Shown here in pieces: positions 1-5,540 of a DNA stretch of 6,032 nt (within the stretch, counting starts at the first letter, position 1; the number at the start of each line of letters is the position of its first letter). A program made the translations under genes and the position numbers. The stretch comes from Pseudomonadota bacterium (GTDB taxonomy: Bacteria; Pseudomonadota; Gammaproteobacteria; UBA6186; Azoamicaceae): NCBI GenBank assembly GCA_021848375.1, contig JAJZUR010000092.1, positions 1-6,032 of the forward strand. The letters are read 5' to 3'. The notes under the pieces were generated by a model that was not told the origin of the DNA, ran no database searches, and saw only the letters and a program-made list of their open reading frames with translations.

Positions 1-1
1 G

Positions 2-499
2 CCTAGCACGCCCTATATGGAAAAAGTGAAAATACTTAGAGAAGCTTTTAAAGAAGGTGCCCTTGTTATTGCTGAAGAATTTAATACAAGTTTATGGCCT
101 AATAAAATGTTAAACAATTATTTGATGGGTTTAAATGAAGAGGGTAAGTCTGCTAAAAACCCAGGTTTTATGTTTATTGGAACCCAAAATCCGCCATCCT
201 TTGTGGGTCGTGCAGAAGAAGATCCCGCTATTCGAAGAAGGGCTATAAAGTTCTCCTTGGATTGGCCAACCATTAGTGCAGATAAAGAGAAAAAACTGCA
301 TGTTGAAAGAAAAGAACCAGAATTGGTATCTTCGCCAGCAATGCGATTTTCTGGTTCCCTAGTTCCAAAAGAATTTAAAGGAGTAGAAAGCGAGCATACT
401 TCGCTTAACAAGACGGCAGAAGAATTAGCTAAGGAAAACCAACATGATCAGACTGCACGTTTAATTAATCAGTTTAATTCTCAAAGGAAAGTGCCGTAG
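2..499 (+). pseudogene. AAA+ ATPase C-terminal fragment running into a broken amidotransferase (5' end outside window)
   Basis: The frame is open to the left edge, so the ATG at 17 is probably internal. Counting from it, residues 15-22 (ALVIAEEF) sit where a Walker B strand belongs, residues 54-59 (IGTQNP) resemble sensor 1 of MoxR/midasin-like AAA+ ATPases, and 72-75 (IRRR) fall where an arginine finger is expected. These ATPases use ATP hydrolysis to remodel partner proteins. The P-loop would lie upstream and is not visible. Walker B normally has Asp-Glu; here it is Ala-Glu (A19, E20), so catalysis may be lost. After about residue 90 the sequence becomes polar and unlike AAA+. The last residues (INQFNSQ, 150-156) resemble the VNSFHxQ segment of peptidase C26 amidotransferases, meaning the next domain starts before the stop. 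The frame ends at TAG 497-499 and continues open in the same frame. I infer a decayed fusion or deletion product. The AAA+ call is fairly sure; pseudogene status is likely. Confidence 0.6.
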
Positions 500-688
500 G
501 TGACCGTAACAGATGATAATGATAGCAACACCCCAGAAGGTTTTGAATCAGTATATGGGGTACCCATCATGACTTTACAGTTTCATCCTGAAAGCTGTTT
601 GTCAAATATGGACAGAGAAGCAGATGCTTCAGATATCGTAAAAGAGTTTAGTCAACAAATTTTTCGTGCTCATTACAAATGGCCTTAA
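500..688 (+). pseudogene. Class I glutamine amidotransferase (peptidase C26-like), C-terminal fragment
   Basis: This 62-codon frame lies directly after the TAG at 497-499, in the same phase as the AAA+ frame. A GTG at 500 could be read as a start, but no convincing ribosome-binding site precedes it. The peptide has the end of a class I amidotransferase domain: PEGFES (12-17) matches the 'EAIE' strand region, and LQFHPES (26-32) carries the conserved His29-Pro-Glu31 of the Cys-His-Glu triad. The nucleophile Cys and the first two thirds of the domain are absent from this frame. Full members, such as gamma-glutamyl-gamma-aminobutyrate hydrolases, are about 230-260 residues and cleave gamma-glutamyl amide bonds. 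With only the His/Glu end left, this piece cannot be active. It ends at TAA 686-688, while the frame starting at ATG 679 reads on naturally from it, pointing to loss of one base in the A run at 677-679. Confidence 0.65.
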
Positions 689-957
689 CCTATCAACGTA
701 AGAAAGCCATGATAAAAGAGCTAATATTGAATCATTATTCTAAAATTAGTGTTACAGAGAATAAGCAAGAAGCGGCCCTGAATTTGGATGCCGCATCAGC
801 TGATGCTTCTTTGGAAACTGAATCGAAAGAAGATTCAAAAGTCTCTTCTTTGCCGCAGTTTTCAAATTTTCAAGCAAAAGAGACTAGTAAAATTAATAAC
901 GCGTCGACTATCCTGTTGGAAAAAGCATCAAACCCATTGACTAAGTCTAAGTCATAA
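679..957 (+). pseudogene. Polar C-terminal tail of the broken amidotransferase, in a shifted frame
   Basis: This 92-codon frame overlaps the end of the amidotransferase frame by 10 bases. Its ATG has no clear ribosome-binding site. Adding one base to the A run before it would join the frames as HYK-MALTYQRKKAMIKEL, giving an uninterrupted alpha-helical and then polar tail, so I read it as the displaced C-terminus of the upstream protein. Residues 1-25 are basic and likely helical. From about residue 28 it is low-complexity, rich in Ser, Glu, Lys and Ala, with an acidic block around 46-54 (ETESKEDSK), and it ends in TAA, TGA and TAA in a row. Glu-rich, Ser-rich tails are common in Dot/Icm type IV effectors of Legionella and Coxiella. 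That is suggestive only, since the acidic block lies about 40 residues from the end. An independent small gene is possible but less likely. Confidence 0.45.
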
Positions 958-1121
958 TGATAATCTGAAAATCAATTTTAAAAGGGTTTGATAGACAATG
1001 CTCATTTTTAAGCAAGTCAGCAGACATTTTTTAAGAATTCATATTCATTAACTGTATCCTTGGAGTTATCTCACAATGCTCAGGAGTTTAACCAACTATA
1101 TATTAGAGATCAAAACTTGTA

Positions 1122-1151
1122 TTGATCACGTTCATTTGAAATTGCTAAAAT
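1122..1151 (+). promoter_or_regulatory. Candidate sigma-70 promoter for the serine hydrolase
   Basis: TTGATC at 1122-1127 (first four bases match TTGACA) and TAAAAT at 1146-1151 (five of six to TATAAT) are 18 bases apart. They lie upstream of the serine hydrolase start in an AT-rich gap. A second candidate is TTGAAA at 1136-1141 with a poorer -10 near 1159-1164. Matches of this quality are common in AT-rich DNA, so this is only a proposal. Confidence 0.3.
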
Positions 1152-1179
1152 CATTATTTCTAGTGATGTAACAGGCATT

Positions 1180-1183
1180 GGGG
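1180..1183 (+). promoter_or_regulatory. Ribosome-binding site that decides the serine hydrolase start
   Basis: GGGG at 1180-1183, within TTGGGGAT, lies 9 bases before ATG 1193. It favours that ATG over the in-frame TTG at 1178, which would overlap this site and has no purine-rich stretch at a suitable distance. Starting at 1193 also puts the basic n-region of the signal peptide at the very N-terminus. Confidence 0.55.
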
Positions 1184-1192
1184 ATAAATAAT

Positions 1193-2743
1193 ATGTTTAA
1201 ATTATTTTTAAGAAGCGCGTTTTTATCCATTACCATGATGCCTTTGACCGCAAATTGCCAAAATTATTTGCCTCCTGTTTTTGCCGATGATGATAGGGCA
1301 GCCAAAGTGCAAGCCGTAATGCCTGCGCTTGATAAAATGTATAAAGAGTTTGCTGAAAACAATCACTTTCCTGGATATGCTTATGGCATCGTATTAGATG
1401 GTAAGCTGATACATTCAGGCAGTGGCGGTTATTCTAATATTGAGAAAAAAATCCCTGCCAATGTTCAATCGATGTTTCGGATTGCTTCAATGACCAAAAG
1501 TTTCACAGCAATGGCTATTGTAAAACTTCGAGATGAAGGGAAACTAAGATTGGATGATCCAGTTTCGCTTTATATTCCCGAAATGAAAAATCAACATATG
1601 TTGATGGATTCACCAATAATAACGGTTAGGGATTTGTTAACGCATTCGGCTGGTCTTCCTCAAGATGATCCCTGGGCTGATAGATATTTAAACAAAACTG
1701 ATGCAGAATTAATTGCTATATTGAAAAGTGGAGTAACGTTTTCTAATTGTCCAGAAACAACCTATGAATACAGCAATTTAGCGTATGCAATGCTAGGCTT
1801 GATTGTTAAAAAGGCCGCCGGCACTTCTTATCAAGCTTATATTACCGAAAATATCTTAAAACCCTTAGACATGCAACAAACGGCCTGGGAATTTGCGAAA
1901 ATTCCCTTTAATCAACTTGCACAAGGTTATAAATGGGACAATGGCCAATGGGTATTGCAAGAAATGCTGCATGATGGCAGCTTTGGCGCTATGGGCGGCC
2001 TGATAACTTCTGTTGAAGAATTTAGCCGTTATGTTGCACTTCACCAGTCTGCTTGGCCGCCACGTGAAGCTGCTGAAACTGGTCCACTCAAAAGAAGTTC
2101 AATGCGCGAAATGCATCAGCCGTATCGCTTTATTGAATTAAACACAGAAGAAGATTTTTTAACCGAAAAAATGAGCGCAAGAACCAGTGGATATGGGTAT
2201 GGCTTGAAATGGTCAAAAAATTCCGATGCGAATCAGATGGTAGGACACAATGGCGGATTACCTGGTTTTGGTAGTAATTGGCTCTTTATGCCGGAACATG
2301 GCGTTGGCGTGATATTATTGGTGAATAGCACTTATGCGAATGCAGGAAAAATTAATCAACAAGTACTGAATACACTCGTTCAAAAAGCGCACTTAAAGCC
2401 TAGGCAATTACCGCCTTCCCGCATCTTGCAGGAAAAACAAGCTGCCTTAATTAAATTGTTGCCGCAGTGGAAGTCTGCTGAGACAAGCGGATTATTTGCA
2501 GATAATTTCTTCTTAGATACTTCTCTTGAAACCTTAAAAAATCAAACAATGGATCTCTTTACAAAAGTGGGCAAGATCATTCGCATTGGAGAAATTATCC
2601 CAGAGAATCAATTGCGCGGATATTTTATGATTGAGGGCGAAAAGGGAAAACTAATGGTCGGCTTTACTTTAACACCTGAGAATCCCCCCTTAATTCAGAA
2701 GTATCAAATTGAAGAAGTGAAAAATGGGCAAGAGACTAGGTAG
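1193..2743 (+). CDS. Exported serine hydrolase, class C beta-lactamase/PBP fold (COG1680 type)
   Basis: The 516-residue product has a complete active site of the serine beta-lactamase/DD-peptidase superfamily: Ser99-Met-Thr-Lys102 (SxxK, Ser nucleophile), Tyr193-Ser-Asn195 (YxN) and His352-Asn-Gly-Gly355 (the KTG equivalent, as in esterase and peptidase members). The N-terminus (FKLFLRSAFLSITMMPL) is a Sec signal peptide. Cleavage could fall near residues 20-25 or after VFA at 28-30; the Cys near residue 22 lacks a proper lipobox, so a periplasmic rather than lipid-anchored protein is expected. Residues 40-400 form the catalytic domain. A C-terminal extension of about 110 residues follows, predicted beta-rich, as in several long COG1680 proteins. 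Substrate cannot be told: members include beta-lactamases, D-aminopeptidases and esterases, and HxGG leans away from a classical beta-lactamase. The gene is intact although decayed loci flank it on both sides. The upstream start TTG 1178 is less likely. Confidence 0.9.
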   Translation: MFKLFLRSAFLSITMMPLTANCQNYLPPVFADDDRAAKVQAVMPALDKMYKEFAENNHFPGYAYGIVLDGKLIHSGSGGYSNIEKKIPANVQSMFRIASMTKSFTAMAIVKLRDEGKLRLDDPVSLYIPEMKNQHMLMDSPIITVRDLLTHSAGLPQDDPWADRYLNKTDAELIAILKSGVTFSNCPETTYEYSNLAYAMLGLIVKKAAGTSYQAYITENILKPLDMQQTAWEFAKIPFNQLAQGYKWDNGQWVLQEMLHDGSFGAMGGLITSVEEFSRYVALHQSAWPPREAAETGPLKRSSMREMHQPYRFIELNTEEDFLTEKMSARTSGYGYGLKWSKNSDANQMVGHNGGLPGFGSNWLFMPEHGVGVILLVNSTYANAGKINQQVLNTLVQKAHLKPRQLPPSRILQEKQAALIKLLPQWKSAETSGLFADNFFLDTSLETLKNQTMDLFTKVGKIIRIGEIIPENQLRGYFMIEGEKGKLMVGFTLTPENPPLIQKYQIEEVKNGQETR

Positions 2744-2751
2744 GAATTTTT

Positions 2752-3266
2752 GTGGAAAACTCTGCTAATGTTCTTAAAAATTATCTGGAGAACATTGGGA
2801 ATGCGCTGGGTCTTAGCATTTTGGTTATTTTTACAGATGATTCACAACCAGTTGGGCGTGGTATTGGCCCAGCTTTAGAGGCCAAGGATGTGTTGGCTGT
2901 TTTACAACGAGATAAAAATGCACCAGAAGATTTGCGAAATAAAGCGCTATTATTGGCAGAACGCATGCTCGAATTTTCCCCGCAAGTACAACCAGGATCT
3001 GGGTTAAAACCGGCCACAACCATTTTAGATAGCCGCCAAGCCTTAAAAAAGTTTCAGGCAATTTGTGAAGCGCAAGGCGGTATGTTTACACCACCGACGG
3101 CACGCTTTACCCATCATATTATTGCAAAATCAGAGGGTAAAGTAGTTGCCATTGATAACCGTCGTCTTTCACGGATCGCAAAACTTGCTGGAGCACCCAA
3201 TTCAAAAGTGGCTGGCGTAGAACTTTTTGCCCTTTTAAATACGGTTATTAAAAAAGGCCAACCGCT
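2752..3266 (+). pseudogene. Thymidine phosphorylase-family protein, C-terminal remnant
   Basis: About 172 codons match the C-terminal third of the DeoA/AMP phosphorylase-like family, which cleaves nucleosides (or AMP) with phosphate. Clear signatures are PVGRGIGPALEAKDVL at residues 33-48, LRNKALLLAERML at 61-73, IDNRRLSRIAKLAGAP at 134-149, and KVAGVELF leading to GQPL at 152-172. Full proteins of this type are about 440-510 residues, so the N-terminal helical domain and the phosphate-binding region are gone. The frame upstream is closed by a stop at 2737-2739, inside the serine hydrolase gene, so the missing part is not simply out of frame nearby. A GTG at 2752 with AGGA eight bases upstream could start translation by chance. 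The open frame continues to TAA 3325-3327, but after GQPL (3266) it is nonsense, because a different gene in another frame begins there. The phosphorylase C-terminal tail of roughly 30 residues is therefore also missing. Confidence 0.75.
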
Positions 3267-3505
3267 GTGTTGGTGGATGACATTATATCGAGTGGCGAGA
3301 CGATGTATGAGACTGTTCTTCATCTAAAGGCTCTACAATTTTCATCGATGGTTTGTGTTGGCGTACACGTCGTGTTTGCTGACAACGCTTATGAACATTT
3401 GGAGCCCACCCCATTGTGACTTGCAATACGATCCCGCACCGCTCGAATAAAATTGATTTAAATCCAATGCTAATAAATGCACTCCAGCAGCAATTTACCT
3501 TATAG
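3252..3505 (+). pseudogene. Ribose-phosphate pyrophosphokinase (PRPP synthetase), C-terminal remnant with frameshift
   Basis: This piece is not in one long frame. From 3252 (clearly from 3267) to 3412 the frame with codons at 3267, 3270 and so on reads VLVDDIISSGETMYETVLHL, then VGVHVVFADNAYEHLE. LVDDIISSGET (3270-3302) is the PRPP/ribose-phosphate-binding loop shared by PRPP synthetases and type I phosphoribosyltransferases. That frame hits TGA at 3417. From 3413 the next frame continues the family with IVTCNTIPHRSNKIDL (3413-3460) and ends at TAG 3503-3505; the T-N-T-I-P-H segment is typical of PRPP synthetases. The shift falls in the C run at 3409-3412, consistent with one lost base. The enzyme makes PRPP from ribose 5-phosphate and ATP, and full members are about 290-320 residues. 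Only the last ~85 remain, so it is dead. It abuts the thymidine phosphorylase remnant at about 3252-3266, where GQPL and the PRPP frame (KRPTAVLVDD) overlap. Confidence 0.7.
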
Positions 3506-3526
3506 TTGGTTACCTTTAATATGAGG

Positions 3527-3564
3527 TATAATTTCTTTATTTTTTAATTTATCTAAATTATAAT
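3527..3564 (+). promoter_or_regulatory. Candidate -10 elements upstream of the porin-cytochrome operon
   Basis: Two perfect TATAAT hexamers, at 3527-3532 and 3559-3564, lie in the short AT-rich gap before the outer-membrane protein gene. Neither has a good -35: TTGGTT at 3506-3511 is only 15 bases before the first, and TTTATT at 3536-3541 is 17 before the second. No Fur box or other known operator was recognised. With no gene between the remnant's end at 3505 and 3603, the operon promoter is most likely here. Confidence 0.4.
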
Positions 3565-3602
3565 TTAAGTAAATCCGTTTTTTTTGTATTGGGAAAGATG
3601 AT

Positions 3603-4814
3603 ATGGAAGTCAACAGTCGAAATAACATCCCATTTTCATGGGTGATCTATTTGGCAATCATTTCTTCAATGAACTGTTTTGCACTTGAATCGACGAATTC
3701 CCTGGAAAAAGATCTTTCTGAACTCAAAACCGAAGTTGTTCGACTTAAAAATGAGGTTGTCACCTTAAAACCAAAGCAAATTGAGAATGGTGGAACGCCG
3801 CTAGCGATAGGCTGGCAGGATTTTCATGGCGAAATGAATGGTAATGCTTCAATTGGATTTAGAAAAGTGTCGGGCATGGATAGTAACTTCGATCTGATCG
3901 ATTTTAATCCTCTTTTCCTCGTTAGTTATAAAGAATTATTTCTTTTTCGAGGTTCTGTGGATTTTGCAGTGAATGAACAGGGTAATACCGATACTAGTCT
4001 TGACGTTGCTAATTTAAATTGGTTTTTAAATGATTACGTTATTTTAGGAGCAGGCAAATTCGACAGCGCTATTGGTCAATTTGTACAAAGCCTTTCTCCC
4101 AATTGGATAAATAAATTACCCGATCCACCGATAGGTTTTGACAGCGATGAAGCGGCGCCTCAAGTTGAAATTGGTTTACAAGTGCGTGGCGCATTTCCGC
4201 TAATAGCCGATATGAAGGCTAATATTACGCTTTACATTGCCAATGGGCCGCGCGCTTTAGTGGATACCGTCAACAATGACATTGATCATATTTCAACGAG
4301 TGGCTCTACCGATCGGATCGGTAACTACGTGACGGGAGGCAGATTGGGATTTTTACCACTACCACAATTTGAAGTTGGTATTTCGGCTGCCAGCGGGAAA
4401 ACCTCGCTCTATAACCTAGCCGATAATAGTACTTTATTGCAAAAGGGCAGAGATTATTACGTTTTTGGCGCTGATCTTGCCTATCAAATGAGTAACTTAA
4501 ATTTTCGGGGAGAAGTCGTCCAACAAAAAGTAAGAGCCGATGTCAACAGCTATCCGCGTGCTTCCAGCACTTGGGAAGCGTGGTATTTACAGGGCGCGTA
4601 TCGTATTCAGGCCACAAATATTGAGCCGGTTTTGCGTTACGGAAAATATCATACCCCGTTTTCGAGTGTGAATCAAAGACAGTGGGCAATGGGAATTAAT
4701 TATTGGTTTACACCCAGTGTTGTTGCAAAGCTTGGTTATGAATTGAATGAAGGGCAGCGTGGTATGCAAAGTGATGCGAATGTCCTTTTAGCGCAGTTGG
4801 TGTTTGGTTTTTAG
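3603..4814 (+). CDS. Outer-membrane beta-barrel porin-like protein with N-terminal coiled coil
   Basis: The 403-residue product starts with a signal peptide: Arg6, hydrophobic stretch 9-22, likely cleavage after CFA at 25-27. Residues 33-57 form a short coiled coil (LEKDLSELKTEVVRLKNEVV), as in several trimeric or siderophore-type porins. From about 65 to the end the alternating pattern and aromatic residues are those of a beta-barrel, and the final LVFGF ends in Phe, the signal recognised by the BAM assembly machinery. GKFDSAIGQF (151-160), NWINKLPDPP (167-176) and YIANGP (210-215) recall phosphate-selective-porin-like (OprO/OprP-type) families. Legionella LbtU siderophore porin has a similar general layout but I see no specific motif tying this protein to it. 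It should sit in the outer membrane; its substrate is unknown. GGGAAAG at 3591-3597 is the ribosome-binding site. It is the first gene of an operon with the cytochrome. Confidence 0.8.
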   Translation: MEVNSRNNIPFSWVIYLAIISSMNCFALESTNSLEKDLSELKTEVVRLKNEVVTLKPKQIENGGTPLAIGWQDFHGEMNGNASIGFRKVSGMDSNFDLIDFNPLFLVSYKELFLFRGSVDFAVNEQGNTDTSLDVANLNWFLNDYVILGAGKFDSAIGQFVQSLSPNWINKLPDPPIGFDSDEAAPQVEIGLQVRGAFPLIADMKANITLYIANGPRALVDTVNNDIDHISTSGSTDRIGNYVTGGRLGFLPLPQFEVGISAASGKTSLYNLADNSTLLQKGRDYYVFGADLAYQMSNLNFRGEVVQQKVRADVNSYPRASSTWEAWYLQGAYRIQATNIEPVLRYGKYHTPFSSVNQRQWAMGINYWFTPSVVAKLGYELNEGQRGMQSDANVLLAQLVFGF

Positions 4815-4831
4815 CAAGGGGGAAGGAGTCA

Positions 4832-5467
4832 ATGCGTTTCAGGTACCTACCATTACGGTTAAATTTGATAGGAATATGTTTCCTTGGCGCAATACTGCAA
4901 AACCAAGCCTATTGTGATGCAACGAATAATGCAGAGAATTTAGCGCGCGGGGCGAAAATCTGGACCAACAATTGTGGTCGTTGCCATAATTATCGCGCAC
5001 CCAGTGAATTTTCTCCTCTGCAGTGGCATACGATTCTGCTCCACATGCGGATCCAAGCAGAATTAACTGGACAGGAAGAGCGTGATATATATGATTTTTT
5101 AACCTCTCAATCAAATCAAACGAATGCTCGTGAGATCAGTGTGTCTGAAAAAACCGTTATAAACGAAAAGTCAGCAGCTTCATCTACAACCCAATCGGAA
5201 ATCGAAACCGGCAAAAAAATCTATCAGCAAACGTGCATTGCCTGTCATGGGCCGGATGGCAGTGGGGCAGTCCCTGGCGCACCTAATTTCAGGGGATCAA
5301 ACTCTCCTCTGCTAAAATCGCAAGCCGTTTTACGTAAACATATTGAAAATGGCTTTAAAAGTCCTAATTCTCCTATCGCAATGCCACCCAAAGGTGGAAA
5401 TCCAAGTCTTACCGAAGCGCAAATTAATGCGGTGTTAGATTATATGGAGCAGAATTTTCATCAATAA
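4832..5467 (+). CDS. Periplasmic diheme cytochrome c
   Basis: The 211-residue product has a signal peptide (basic RFRYLPLRL, then hydrophobic NLIGICFLGAIL, cleavage probably near residues 26-30) and two CxxCH heme c attachment sites: C48-G-R-C51-H52 and C135-I-A-C138-H139. Likely axial methionines are Met72 in LLHMR for the first heme and Met184 in IAMPPKGG for the second. The two class I domains are joined by a Ser/Thr/Glu-rich linker at about 93-123. The second domain is a standard small cytochrome (GKKIYQQTCIACHGPDGSG). The first, with WHTILLHM and QEERDIYDFL, is like heme domains found next to dehydrogenases. It should carry electrons in the periplasm and need the Ccm maturation system. 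It follows the porin gene by 17 bases with a strong site, AAGGAG at 4823-4828, so the two are co-transcribed. No oxidoreductase partner is visible in the window. Confidence 0.9.
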   Translation: MRFRYLPLRLNLIGICFLGAILQNQAYCDATNNAENLARGAKIWTNNCGRCHNYRAPSEFSPLQWHTILLHMRIQAELTGQEERDIYDFLTSQSNQTNAREISVSEKTVINEKSAASSTTQSEIETGKKIYQQTCIACHGPDGSGAVPGAPNFRGSNSPLLKSQAVLRKHIENGFKSPNSPIAMPPKGGNPSLTEAQINAVLDYMEQNFHQ

Positions 5468-5479
5468 AAGAACTCAATT

Positions 5480-5495
5480 AGTTTTTCAAAAAACT
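5480..5495. terminator. Weak AT-only hairpin between convergent genes
   Basis: AGTTTTT at 5480-5486 and AAAAACT at 5489-5495 are perfect inverted copies separated by CA. The hairpin sits 13 bases after the cytochrome stop and, for the opposite strand, about 45 bases beyond the end of the coiled-coil gene, so it could serve both. It contains almost no GC and the loop is too tight for a full stem, so it would be a weak terminator. No stronger hairpin was found between 5468 and 5540. Confidence 0.25.
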
Positions 5496-5540
5496 TGTTA
5501 TTAACGCTATCCCTTTAATTTTAACGATATTACCTTAAAT

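Larger units (their letters stand above)
1012..1191 (+). pseudogene. Possible degraded coding remnant, unrecognised
   Basis: Between the amidotransferase remnant and the serine hydrolase there is no intact gene. One frame (codons starting at 1012) reads as protein-like sequence, with segments NAQEFNQLYIRDQNLY (1075-1122), then a TGA at 1123-1125, then SRSFEIAKIIISSDVTGIGDK written in parts as SRSFEIAK and IIISSDVTGIGDK (1126-1188), then TAA at 1189. Its amino-acid mix is more balanced than expected from random AT-rich DNA, and a single stop interrupts it. I do not recognise the family. An alternative small ORF of 31 codons starts at ATG 1076 with a GGAG at 1062-1065, but it is hydrophobic and unremarkable. 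Either reading could be chance in a stretch this short. Confidence 0.25.

Noticed and set aside
118..411. Minus-strand open frame of 97 codons
   Set aside because: It is antisense to the AAA+ fragment, whose motifs are clear; its own product has no recognisable pattern and no ribosome-binding site.
1178..1192. TTG 1178 as the serine hydrolase start
   Set aside because: It overlaps the GGGG ribosome-binding site that suits ATG 1193, and adds five residues in front of the signal peptide without benefit.
1235..1265. Lipoprotein signal at the Cys near the end of the hydrolase signal peptide
   Set aside because: The residues before the Cys (LTAN) do not fit the lipobox: Asn at -1 is unfavourable.
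2781..3061. Two overlapping minus-strand open frames
   Set aside because: Both lie opposite the well-matched thymidine phosphorylase remnant, so they are shadows of it.
3114..3323. Minus-strand open frame of 69 codons
   Set aside because: It is antisense to the phosphorylase/PRPP synthetase remnant, with no start signal.
3267..3327. C-terminal 19 residues of the phosphorylase open frame as genuine protein
   Set aside because: The residues after GQPL (CWWMTLYR and on) match nothing in the family, while the overlapping frame reads a PRPP-binding loop.
4587..4769. Minus-strand open frame of 60 codons
   Set aside because: It is antisense to the porin's C-terminal barrel strands and carries no signature.
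4839..5114. Minus-strand open frame of 91 codons
   Set aside because: It lies opposite the first heme domain of the cytochrome, which is certain.
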